Below are positions 1 through 7,286 of a stretch of 64,000 nt of DNA, piece after piece. The DNA is taken from the NCBI RefSeq assembly GCF_029893345.1, contig NZ_JARXVE010000011.1:124001-188000 (forward strand), in the 5' to 3' direction. The notes beneath the pieces were generated by a model. That model was not told the origin of the DNA, did not search any database, and was given only the letters and a program-made list of their open reading frames with translations. A program made the translations under genes and the position numbers. This DNA comes from Mycolicibacterium frederiksbergense. GTDB lineage: Bacteria > Actinomycetota > Actinomycetes > Mycobacteriales > Mycobacteriaceae. The stretch's first letter is position 1; each line of letters begins with the position of its first letter.

Positions 1-1247
1 CCCTGCTCGAACAAATGGAACGCAACGTCATCGCACGCGGCGGTGTGGTGCACTGGGCCCGCGACGGCGACGAGGCCAACCGCATCGTCGCGGACCTGAT
101 CCGGGCGACCGGATCCGACGAGGTGGTCAAGGTCAAGTCGATGGCCACTCAGGAGATCGGCCTCAACGAGTACCTGGAAGCCCACGGCATCGCCGCGTTC
201 GAGACCGACCTGGCCGAGCTGATCGTGCAGCTCGGCCACGACAAGCCCAGCCACATCCTGGTGCCGGCGATTCACCGCAACCGCGCCGAGATCCGGGAGA
301 TCTTCACCCGCGAGATGCCCGAGGCCGGCGAGCTCACCGACGACCCCCGGGTACTGGCGATGGCGGCCCGGGCGCACCTGCGGCGCAAGTTCCTCACCGC
401 CCGGGTCGCGGTCAGCGGTGCGAATTTCGGTGTGGCCGAGACCGGCACGCTCGCCGTGGTGGAATCCGAGGGCAACGGCCGGATGTGCCTGACCCTGCCG
501 CAGACCCTGATCACCGTGATGGGCATCGAGAAGATCGTGCCGAGGTTTACCGATCTCGAGGTCTTCATGCAATTGCTGCCGCGCTCCTCGACGGCGGAGC
601 GGATGAACCCGTACACCTCGATGTGGACCGGCGTGCACCCCGGCGACGGACCTCAGGAATTCCACCTGGTCCTGCTGGACAACGGCCGCACCCGAGTGCT
701 GGCCGACGAGGTGGGGCGCGCCGCTCTGCACTGCATCCGGTGTAGCGCGTGTCTGAACGTGTGCCCGGTCTACGAACGCACCGGCGGGCACGCCTACGGC
801 TCGGTGTATCCGGGGCCGATCGGGGCGATCCTGAGCCCGCAGCTCACCGGCACCACCGGTCACGGCGATCCCAACGCCAGCCTGCCCTACGCCTCGTCGC
901 TGTGCGGGGCGTGTTTCGAAGCCTGCCCGGTCCGCATCGACATCCCGTCGATCCTGGTGCACCTGCGCGCGAAGCAGGTGGACCAAGAAAGGGGAGGAAG
1001 AGGGGGCCTCCCTTCCGGGCAGGACCTGGCGATGAAGGCCGCGGGCTGGGCGATGGCCGGGGCGGGGCGGTTCTCGCTGGCCGAAAAGGCGCTGGGGGCG
1101 GGCCGGCTGATCGCCGGCCGCGATCACCGCATCTCCAACCTGCCATGGCCGGCCTCGAGGTGGACCGCCAGCCGAGACCTACCCGAGCCGCCCGCCGAGA
1201 CGTTCCGGCAATGGTGGAACCGAACCCACGACGGGAGCCGACAGTGA
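1..1247 (+). CDS. lutB: LutB-type iron-sulfur lactate utilisation protein (5' partial)
   Basis: This is the iron-sulfur subunit of the LutABC L-lactate oxidation system, which converts lactate to pyruvate in the cytoplasm. The frame is open from the window's left edge (LLEQ before the first ATG at 15), so the start lies outside; about 414 residues are visible. The N-terminal part is a LUD domain. Two ferredoxin-like cysteine clusters follow: CIRCSACLNVCP near nt 735-770 and CGACFEACP near nt 904-930, as expected for two 4Fe-4S clusters. The stop overlaps the GTG start of lutC (GTGA), so the two are translationally coupled. LutA is presumably upstream. A purine-only run at 985-1006 encodes a Gly/Arg-rich linker just after the second cluster. 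Confidence 0.93.
   Translation, partial: LLEQMERNVIARGGVVHWARDGDEANRIVADLIRATGSDEVVKVKSMATQEIGLNEYLEAHGIAAFETDLAELIVQLGHDKPSHILVPAIHRNRAEIREIFTREMPEAGELTDDPRVLAMAARAHLRRKFLTARVAVSGANFGVAETGTLAVVESEGNGRMCLTLPQTLITVMGIEKIVPRFTDLEVFMQLLPRSSTAERMNPYTSMWTGVHPGDGPQEFHLVLLDNGRTRVLADEVGRAALHCIRCSACLNVCPVYERTGGHAYGSVYPGPIGAILSPQLTGTTGHGDPNASLPYASSLCGACFEACPVRIDIPSILVHLRAKQVDQERGGRGGLPSGQDLAMKAAGWAMAGAGRFSLAEKALGAGRLIAGRDHRISNLPWPASRWTASRDLPEPPAETFRQWWNRTHDGSRQ
985..1006 (+). repeat. 22-nt homopurine run inside lutB
   Basis: An uninterrupted A/G stretch lies in the coding strand of lutB. It encodes part of a Gly/Arg-rich linker (QERGGRGG) after the second Fe-S motif and contains internal GGGGAGG and GAGGAAG segments that resemble ribosome-binding sites. 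It is a compositional oddity with no demonstrated function. Confidence 0.6.
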
Positions 1248-1879
1248 GGCCGGCGCCGTCGGGCCAGACGCCCGATCCCGCCAGGGCCGCCGTGCTGGGC
1301 CGAGTCCGTGCGGCGCTGGCCGCCGCACCCCCGGAGCCCGTCGTGGTGCCTCGCGAGTATCACCGCGAGCCGCATACCGGTGCGGGCAACGTCGAGCGGT
1401 TCGCCGAGACGGCCGCCGAATACCGGGCCCGGGTGCATCTCATTGAATCCACCGCGATCGCCTCGACCGTCCTCCGGCTGGTGGGGCCCAACGCCACGGT
1501 GGTCATTCCGGCCGATCTGCCGTCCGACTGGGTGACCGGGCTGACCTGCCTCGCCGACGCGCCTCCGCTGAGCGTCGAACAACTCGACCGGGCCGATGCG
1601 GTGCTGACCGGATGCGCGCTGGGCATCGCCGCGACCGGGACGATCGTGCTCGACGCGAGCGCCGGGCAGGGGCGGCGAGCCCTGACCCTGGTGCCCGACC
1701 ATCACATCTGTGTGGTGCGGGCAACACAGATCGTCGACACCGTGCCCCAGGCCTTCGCCGCGCTGATGCCGTCACGTCCACTGACCTTCATCTCCGGCCC
1801 CAGCGCCACCAGCGACATCGAGCTGCAGCGGGTGGAAGGTGTGCACGGACCCCGCACCCTCGACGTGCTGATCGTGTGA
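1244..1879 (+). CDS. lutC: LutC-type LUD domain lactate utilisation protein
   Basis: This is the third Lut subunit, about 211 residues and made almost entirely of a LUD domain, which is the usual LutC length. The family signature GTIVLDASAGQGRR followed by LTLVPDHH is visible in the C-terminal half. The GTG start at 1244 overlaps the lutB stop (GTGA). Starting there gives a normal-length protein; reading further upstream would only re-read lutB out of frame. LutC is required with LutA and LutB for growth on L-lactate in other bacteria, but its own biochemical role is not settled. Confidence 0.9.
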   Translation: MRPAPSGQTPDPARAAVLGRVRAALAAAPPEPVVVPREYHREPHTGAGNVERFAETAAEYRARVHLIESTAIASTVLRLVGPNATVVIPADLPSDWVTGLTCLADAPPLSVEQLDRADAVLTGCALGIAATGTIVLDASAGQGRRALTLVPDHHICVVRATQIVDTVPQAFAALMPSRPLTFISGPSATSDIELQRVEGVHGPRTLDVLIV

Positions 1880-2025
1880 TCCCTACCACCGGGTAGCGCC
1901 ACCGGGTTCTTAGCAAAGTATTAACGGCAGCTCCCAGCCGCCTTAGATTGCCCGCTTAGCGTGATGAACAGGTTGATGCGACGTCGCTCAGCCAGAGTTC
2001 AGGAAATTACGGCGGGAGGCTGATC

Positions 2026-2475
2026 ATGACTATCACGAACAACACCCCTGCTTTGGATCGGCATTTTCGGTATGGGAACCCGGCAGTGGTCTGCGATGGC
2101 GCCTCGATGCGCGCTCATTGCCGGCAGCTGGCGACAGTGGTGACCATCAAGGGAGACATCCACAGCGACAATATCGACCAGATCGCCTCCTATGTGAGCC
2201 GGTTCATTCTTGCGGAGAAGCCGCTGGCACTGGATTTGAGTGGCGTCAACAGCTTTGTACCGCATGCGATTTCCTTGTTCTACGACATCGATGAGCGGTG
2301 CGGCGCACTGGGCGTGGACTGGACGGTCATCACCAGCCAGTCGGTGGCCACCGAAATCCGCCGTCAGGAGTCGGGCGTGCCGCTCAGCGCGTCGGTTCCC
2401 GAAGCGCTGCATCACTTCGCCGAAGGCAACATTGCTCGCCGCCGGTTGCTGCCCCTGTTGACCAAGAGCGCCTAA
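2026..2475 (+). CDS. STAS domain protein (anti-sigma factor antagonist-like)
   Basis: A 149-residue cytoplasmic protein built around one STAS domain. The segment LALDLSGVNSFVPHAISLFYDID matches the beta-strand and helix around the phosphorylatable Ser of anti-sigma factor antagonists; the candidate serines are those in DLSGVNS. A good ribosome-binding site (GGGAGG) lies about 8 nt before ATG 2026. No anti-sigma kinase or sigma gene is adjacent, so the partner cannot be named. It could instead be a generic STAS signalling protein. Confidence 0.7.
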   Translation: MTITNNTPALDRHFRYGNPAVVCDGASMRAHCRQLATVVTIKGDIHSDNIDQIASYVSRFILAEKPLALDLSGVNSFVPHAISLFYDIDERCGALGVDWTVITSQSVATEIRRQESGVPLSASVPEALHHFAEGNIARRRLLPLLTKSA

Positions 2476-2500
2476 GAGACCCGAGAGAAAGGCCAACACA

Positions 2501-2566
2501 ATGTTGATCGACGTTCGCTGGTTGACCGGCCTGCTGCACCGCCGCCGCCGGGTGGTCCACTCGTAA
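2501..2566 (+). CDS. 21-residue small ORF downstream of the STAS gene
   Basis: An ATG at 2501 opens a 21-codon frame ending in TAA. The peptide is MLIDVRWLTGLLHRRRRVVH plus a final Ser. An AAAGG ribosome-binding sequence lies about 8 nt upstream, and a strong hairpin follows 33 nt downstream. It starts 25 nt after the STAS gene, so the two could be co-transcribed. The Leu-rich half followed by four arginines would suit a tiny membrane-associated or leader peptide. I do not recognise it. Confidence 0.35.
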   Translation: MLIDVRWLTGLLHRRRRVVHS

Positions 2567-2598
2567 CCGATCGCACACTAGACGCCGAAACCAGCGAA

Positions 2599-2629
2599 AT
2601 GGCTGCCGGACCCGTGGTCCGGCAGCCAT
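2599..2629 (+). terminator. Perfect 14-bp hairpin after the STAS transcription unit
   Basis: The arm ATGGCTGCCGGACC (2599-2612), a CGT loop and the exact reverse complement (2616-2629) form a perfect, GC-rich stem. There is no strong U tract afterwards, as is common for mycobacterial terminators. Its position after the STAS gene and small ORF fits transcription termination. Confidence 0.7.
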
Positions 2630-2792
2630 CTCCATTCCGGCCACGATTTATTTCCCAAATCAACAGCATGCCAAGCGAACCGGCACGCCCCCGGGCTATC
2701 GTTCAGCCCACCAGACCGGGCCTCGGCTGCTACAGTTCGGCCCGCCGGGCAATGCAATCGGCACCTGCCCGCCCCGGGAAGGGAGTCCCGCT

Positions 2793-3188
2793 TTGTCCCG
2801 CATACTGATCACCATGCGTTCTGGAATATTGCCGGCCGTCGCCGCCGGCGCGGCCGGGGTCGTCGTCGGTCTGTTCGCCGCCCCCACCGCAGCGGCCGAG
2901 CCGCCGCCGCGCCCGCCGGGCTGCACGGCAGCCGACCTCGCCAACGTCGCCTCCGGGGTGGCTGCCGCGACGTCCGCGTATTTGTGGGCCCACCCGGACG
3001 TCAACGATTTCTACACCAGCCTGCACGGCCGCGAGCAGGAGGATGTTCCGGAGGTCACCCGGGCCTACTTCGACGCCAACCCGCAGGCCCACGCCGACCT
3101 CGTCGGGATCCGTCAACCGCTCACCGACTTCCGCGACCGTTGCGGTATCGCCCAACCTGAGCAGCCTTTGTTAGGACAAGGACAATGA
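2793..3188 (+). CDS. Secreted haemophore-type haem-binding protein
   Basis: A 131-residue exported protein. An N-terminal signal peptide with a long Ala/Gly/Val core ends near AAPTAAAEP. The mature part carries CTAADLANVASGVAAATSAY, then a HPDVNDFYTSLHG segment and a second Cys in DRCGIAQ. This is the pattern of the mycobacterial haemophore (MHB) family, which binds haem outside the membrane. The TTG at 2793 is favoured because GAAGGGAG lies about 10 nt upstream; ATG 2814 is the alternative and would still leave a signal peptide. The stop overlaps the start of the next gene. Confidence 0.78.
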   Translation: MSRILITMRSGILPAVAAGAAGVVVGLFAAPTAAAEPPPRPPGCTAADLANVASGVAAATSAYLWAHPDVNDFYTSLHGREQEDVPEVTRAYFDANPQAHADLVGIRQPLTDFRDRCGIAQPEQPLLGQGQ

Positions 3189-3490
3189 TGCACCGGCCAT
3201 CGTCTCGATCATCCTGGCTCCGCGCCGCGACCGCTGCGCTCGCATTCACCGCGCTGCCCGGCGTCATCGCCTTCGCCGCCCCCGCCGGTACCGCCAGCGC
3301 CGACGTGTGCGCGAGTGCGGGACGCCGGATCTCCGTGGGTGGTTGCGTCAATATCGCCGACGCTGTCGCCCCCTACGTTCCGCCGCCGGCCTACTACGCC
3401 CCGCTGCCGGAGGACCCGCCACCGCCACCACCGATCAGTGGCTGCGTCGGCTACAACGGCCGTTGGGTCCACGCGAACGGCTGCAACTAA
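3185..3490 (+). CDS. Small secreted Pro-rich protein of unknown function
   Basis: A 101-residue protein with a signal peptide (AATAALAFTALPGVIAFAAP, cleavage probably near TASADV). The short mature region has a CxxxxGRRISVGGC motif, a Pro/Tyr-rich stretch including PPPPPP, and a C-terminal GCVGYNGRWVHANGCN with two more cysteines, so disulfides are likely. The ATG at 3185 overlaps the stop of the haemophore-type gene, which implies coupled expression and a shared envelope role. The function is not recognised. Confidence 0.7.
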   Translation: MMHRPSSRSSWLRAATAALAFTALPGVIAFAAPAGTASADVCASAGRRISVGGCVNIADAVAPYVPPPAYYAPLPEDPPPPPPISGCVGYNGRWVHANGCN

Positions 3491-3533
3491 GGACTGAATC
3501 GCCTGCGGCTCAGGCGATTGCGCCCGAGTCCTT
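3489..3533. terminator. Bidirectional hairpin between convergent genes
   Basis: The inner stem AATCGCCTG / CAGGCGATT (3497-3505 and 3511-3519, 5-nt loop) is flanked by outer arms AAGGACT / AGTCCTT (3489-3495 and 3527-3533). It spans the 3' ends of the small secreted protein gene and the opposing CoA-transferase gene and probably terminates both. Confidence 0.6.
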
Positions 3534-4724
3534 GAGTTCGGCAATCCGGTCCCAGTCGATCCCGAGTTCCATCAGCACGATCTCGGTGTGTTCGGATGCC
3601 TGTGGGGCGCGGGTGGTTTCGAGTGGTTCATGGTTGAACTGCACGGGCCCGCGCACCACCTTGAACGGCTTGCCCCCGTCAGTGGCTTCCACCTCGACGA
3701 TCATGTCGTTGGCGACGGCCTGGTCGTCGGTGGCCAGGTCGACCAGGCTCTGGAACGGCGCCCACTGACCCTTCATGGTCTTGAGGTGCTGACGCCAGTA
3801 TTCGAACGGCTTGCTGCGGATCGATTCGGCGATGAGTTCGGCCGCCGCTTCGGCGTTCTCGATCAGCGGCAGGACATCGGAGAATCGCGGGTCATCGGCC
3901 AGTTCGGGTAGCCCGAGATGTTCGAAGGCGTCGCGGATGTAGCCGGTCGGGCTGACGATGCACAGATTGATGGTGCCGCCGTCGGAGGTGAGGTAGTTGC
4001 CGAGGAACGGGTTCACCGTGGGGCCAATGGAATCCGGCATCACCGAGCGCATCGTCTCCCCCGTCTCCATGCCTTGGGTCACGCTGGCTCCGGCCGCCCA
4101 CCACGCGGTGCTGAGCAGTGATACGTCGACCTCGAGGGCTTCGCCGGTGCGGTCGCGGTGGAAAAGTGCCGCCGAGATGCCCCCGGCGATGTTCATCCCG
4201 CCGATCGAATCCCCGAACGCCGGAATGCCTTGGGACAGTGCGCCGCCCAGTTCTTCGGGGGTGAGCGCATGGCCGACCCCGCTCCGGGTCCAGAACGCGG
4301 TGCCGTCGAAACCTCCGACCAATCGCTCAGGTCCCTTGTCCCCGTAGGCACTGCCGCGGGCGTAGATGATGTTCGGATTCACCGCACGGATGTGCTCGAC
4401 GTCAAACTTGTGCTTCTGCCGCGCCTGGGGCATGTAGTTGGTCAGGAACACATCGGCGGTCTTGGCGATCTCGTAAAGGACCTCCTGGCCACCGGGGGTC
4501 GAGACGTCGATGCCGACACTGCGCTTACCGCGGTTGGGGTGCTCGATGAGGGGGTGGCGGTTCGGGTCGAGTTGGAATCCGCCCATGTTAATGAAGCCCC
4601 GCTGGGTGTCGCCGCGCACCGGATGTTCGACCTTGATGACGTCGGCGCCCCAGTCGGCGAGGATGGCCCCCGCCGCGGGCACGAAGGTGAACTGCGCGAC
4701 CTCCAACACCCGGATACCCTGCAT
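3510..4724 (-). CDS. Class III (CaiB/BaiF) CoA-transferase
   Basis: This enzyme is predicted to move CoA between acyl-CoA and a free carboxylic acid. The 404-residue protein has the family opening GIRVLEVAQF, the GADVIKVEHP segment and the catalytic Asp, here D172 in FGDSIGGM, followed by HRDRTGEALEVDVSL. I chose ATG 4724 over the upstream ATG 4757 because it matches the family N-terminus and leaves a 15-bp palindrome just upstream rather than inside the gene. It is divergent from the fadE10-like gene, suggesting a joint fatty or branched acid CoA pathway. The substrate cannot be read from sequence. Confidence 0.85.
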   Translation of the reverse strand: MQGIRVLEVAQFTFVPAAGAILADWGADVIKVEHPVRGDTQRGFINMGGFQLDPNRHPLIEHPNRGKRSVGIDVSTPGGQEVLYEIAKTADVFLTNYMPQARQKHKFDVEHIRAVNPNIIYARGSAYGDKGPERLVGGFDGTAFWTRSGVGHALTPEELGGALSQGIPAFGDSIGGMNIAGGISAALFHRDRTGEALEVDVSLLSTAWWAAGASVTQGMETGETMRSVMPDSIGPTVNPFLGNYLTSDGGTINLCIVSPTGYIRDAFEHLGLPELADDPRFSDVLPLIENAEAAAELIAESIRSKPFEYWRQHLKTMKGQWAPFQSLVDLATDDQAVANDMIVEVEATDGGKPFKVVRGPVQFNHEPLETTRAPQASEHTEIVLMELGIDWDRIAELKDSGAIA

Positions 4725-4754
4725 TACCTTGATCAACGCGACCCCTAACCGTTG

Positions 4755-4769
4755 CACTTACGGTAAGTG
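4755..4769. promoter_or_regulatory. 15-bp palindromic operator candidate between CoA-transferase and fadE10
   Basis: CACTTAC-G-GTAAGTG is a perfect inverted repeat centred on 4762. It lies 30 nt upstream of the CoA-transferase start and about 150 nt upstream of fadE10, in their shared divergent promoter region. Its size and symmetry suit a TetR-type repressor. No regulator gene is next to it. Confidence 0.5.
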
Positions 4770-4919
4770 TAGCGAGAAGGCTTATGCCCAACTCACTCTC
4801 CGCCGAAACCGCATTCCGGCAGGAGAAGTTCGAGAGCTGACCTGCTGGAATGCCGTTTCGCCGGAAGGCGCGGGCGAATGGAGTTACCGTCGAGTAGGGC
4901 CCGACATTGGAGGCCGGCG

Positions 4920-6824
4920 ATGACCGCTACCGAAGAAGTCAACGAAAGACAGGCCAGGCAGGTTGCCGAGCAGGCGCGGGAGGCGCAGTGGCGCCAGCCC
5001 AGTTTCGGCAAAGAACTGTTCCTCGGCAGATTGCGGTTGGATCTGGTCCATCCGTACCCGCGAGGCCCGGTCGAAGCGACCGAGCGTGGCGAGGCCTTCC
5101 TGTCCAGGTTGCGGGAGTTCTGCGAGTCGCACATCGACACAACGGTGATCGAACGCGACGCGCAGATCCCGGACAAGGTGATTCAGGGCTTGAAGGAGCT
5201 TGGCGCGTTCGGCATGAAGATCGGCACCGAGTACGACGGGCTCGGCCTCTCGCAGGTGTACTACAACAAGGCACTCACCCTGGTCGGCTCGGTGCATCCC
5301 GCATTGGGAGCACTACTTTCGGCGCACCAGTCGATCGGCGTGCCGCAGCCGGTCGCGATGTTCGGCACCGCCGAGCAGAAACGCACCTGGCTGCCGCGGT
5401 GCACCAGGCAGATCAGCGCATTCCTGCTCACCGAACCGGATGTCGGCAGTGACCCGGCCAGGTTGCACGCCACCGCCACGCCGGACGGCGACGACTATGT
5501 GCTCAACGGGGTGAAACTGTGGACCACCAACGGTGTGATCGCCGATCTGGTGGTGGTGATGGCCCAGGTCCCCGCGAGCGAGGGGCACCGCGGTGGCATC
5601 ACCGCATTCGTCATCGAAGCGGATACGCCCGGCATCGTCGTGACGAACCGCAACGCGTTCATGGGCCTACGCGGAATCGAAAACGGGCTGACCAAGCTGA
5701 CCGACGTGCGGGTGCCGGCCGCCAACCGCATCGGTCGCGAAGGAGACGGGCTGCGGATCGCGCTGTCCACACTCAATGTGGGACGACTGTCGCTGCCGGC
5801 GGTGTGCACCGGGACGGCGAAATGGTGTCTGAAGATTGCCAGGGAATGGTCGACGGAGCGCGTGCAGTGGGGTCGCCCGATCGGTGAGCACGACGCGGTG
5901 GCCGGCAAGGTGGCGTTCATCGCAGCCACCGCCTACGGGATCGAGTCGATGGTCGAGCTCGCCGGCGAGCTGGCCGACGCCGGCCGCACCGATATCCGGA
6001 TCGAGGCCGCGCTGGCGAAGCTCTACGGCTCAGAGATGGCGTGGCTGATCGCCGACGAGCTGGTGCAGATTCGCGGCGGCCGTGGCTTCGAGACGGCCGA
6101 GTCCCTGGCCGCCCGAGGCGAGCGTGGCGTACCCGCCGAGCAGATCCTGCGCGATATGCGGATCAACCGGATCTTCGAAGGTTCCACCGAGATCATGCAT
6201 CTGATGCTGGCCCGCGAGGCGGTGGACGCGCATCTGTCGGTGGCCGGCGACATCATCGACCCCGAAGCGGACCTGAAACACAAGGCGAAAGCGGCGGCGC
6301 AGGCCGGCAAGTTCTATGCGCGCTGGCTGCCCACCCTGGTCACCGGAAAAGGCCAGCTGCCAACATCATTCACCGAGTTCGGGCCGCTGGCCGAACACCT
6401 GCGCTATGTCGAACGAGCCAGCCGCAAACTGGCCCGCAGCACCTTCTATGCGATGTCGCGGTGGCAGGGCAAGCTGGAGCACAAACAGCGGTTCCTCGGC
6501 CGGATCGTCGATATCGGGGCGGAACTGTTCGCGATGACGGCCGCCTGTGTCCGCGCCCAGCGTGACGAGTCAGACCCCGCCACCGCCGCGGCGGCCGTCG
6601 ATCTCGCCGACGCGTTCTGCCGCCAGGCCAGGGTGCGGGCCGAGCGTCTTTTCGGCGAGCTGTGGGACAACAGCGACGACTCCGATCGGGCATTGACCCG
6701 GGGCGTGCTCGCCGGTCGCTACACCTGGCTCGAGGACGGGATCATCGACCCGTCGATCGAAGGACCGTGGATCGCTCAGGAGGGTGGTGACGTGACCGAC
6801 GACGTGCACCGGGTCATCCGCTGA
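4920..6824 (+). CDS. fadE10: FadE10-like acyl-CoA dehydrogenase
   Basis: A 634-residue flavoprotein of the long acyl-CoA dehydrogenase group, similar in length and layout to mycobacterial FadE10. The N-terminal extension is followed by the three ACAD domains: FLLTEPDVGSDPARLHATA (FAD-binding region), LNGVKLWTTNG, MGLRGIENGLTKLTDV, then RVQWGRPIGEHDAVAGKVA. The catalytic Glu is present (E420, RIFEGSTEIMHL). A C-terminal helical extension of about 200 residues follows, as in VLCAD-like enzymes. ATG 4920 is chosen because GGAGG lies 7 nt upstream. It probably oxidises long-chain acyl-CoA, and the divergent CoA-transferase may activate its substrate. Confidence 0.88.
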   Translation: MTATEEVNERQARQVAEQAREAQWRQPSFGKELFLGRLRLDLVHPYPRGPVEATERGEAFLSRLREFCESHIDTTVIERDAQIPDKVIQGLKELGAFGMKIGTEYDGLGLSQVYYNKALTLVGSVHPALGALLSAHQSIGVPQPVAMFGTAEQKRTWLPRCTRQISAFLLTEPDVGSDPARLHATATPDGDDYVLNGVKLWTTNGVIADLVVVMAQVPASEGHRGGITAFVIEADTPGIVVTNRNAFMGLRGIENGLTKLTDVRVPAANRIGREGDGLRIALSTLNVGRLSLPAVCTGTAKWCLKIAREWSTERVQWGRPIGEHDAVAGKVAFIAATAYGIESMVELAGELADAGRTDIRIEAALAKLYGSEMAWLIADELVQIRGGRGFETAESLAARGERGVPAEQILRDMRINRIFEGSTEIMHLMLAREAVDAHLSVAGDIIDPEADLKHKAKAAAQAGKFYARWLPTLVTGKGQLPTSFTEFGPLAEHLRYVERASRKLARSTFYAMSRWQGKLEHKQRFLGRIVDIGAELFAMTAACVRAQRDESDPATAAAAVDLADAFCRQARVRAERLFGELWDNSDDSDRALTRGVLAGRYTWLEDGIIDPSIEGPWIAQEGGDVTDDVHRVIR

Positions 6825-6901
6825 AACGGTTCTCGCGGTCGCACCCCAACCCTGCCGTTTTCCGGCGTGGCCCACCCAGACGGAACTAGACTCAGTGGTT
6901 T

Positions 6902-7282
6902 ATGACGAGCCCGTCAGGCGCGCATCGCGGCGGATGGGAACATTGGCCGTATTCGATGGATACGCGCAATTGCCGTATCAGCCGGAGACAGGCCCGTCAG
7001 ATGAGCCGGCGATTCGCCGGAGTCGGCATCGGCATCGCCGCCGCCCGCCTGCGCGAGATCGCCGCAGGTGCGCCTGCCGCCGATGCCGAACTGACGAATG
7101 TCGAGTTCGCCGTTCTCGCCAGTGAGCTGAGACATGACGAGCGCCTGGCGGCGTTTCAGCACGCCAGGCGCCGCTGCCTGAGGTTACTCATGGTCACCGG
7201 CATGTGTCTCGTCATGTTCGGCTCACTGTTGTGCATGACATGGCTGATGCTCAGCCTGATGCTGCACACAGCACCGTTCTGA
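6902..7282 (+). CDS. Small protein with one C-terminal membrane segment
   Basis: A 126-residue protein of unknown function. The N-terminal two thirds are soluble and Arg/Ala-rich (RLREIAAGAPAADAELTNVE), and the last about 30 residues form a hydrophobic helix (LLMVTGMCLVMFGSLLCMTW) that should anchor it in the membrane with the N-terminus cytosolic. ATG 7001 is a possible shorter start. It follows fadE10 by 77 nt and ends 4 nt from the convergent gabD gene. Confidence 0.5.
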   Translation: MTSPSGAHRGGWEHWPYSMDTRNCRISRRQARQMSRRFAGVGIGIAAARLREIAAGAPAADAELTNVEFAVLASELRHDERLAAFQHARRRCLRLLMVTGMCLVMFGSLLCMTWLMLSLMLHTAPF

Positions 7283-7286
7283 GCGA

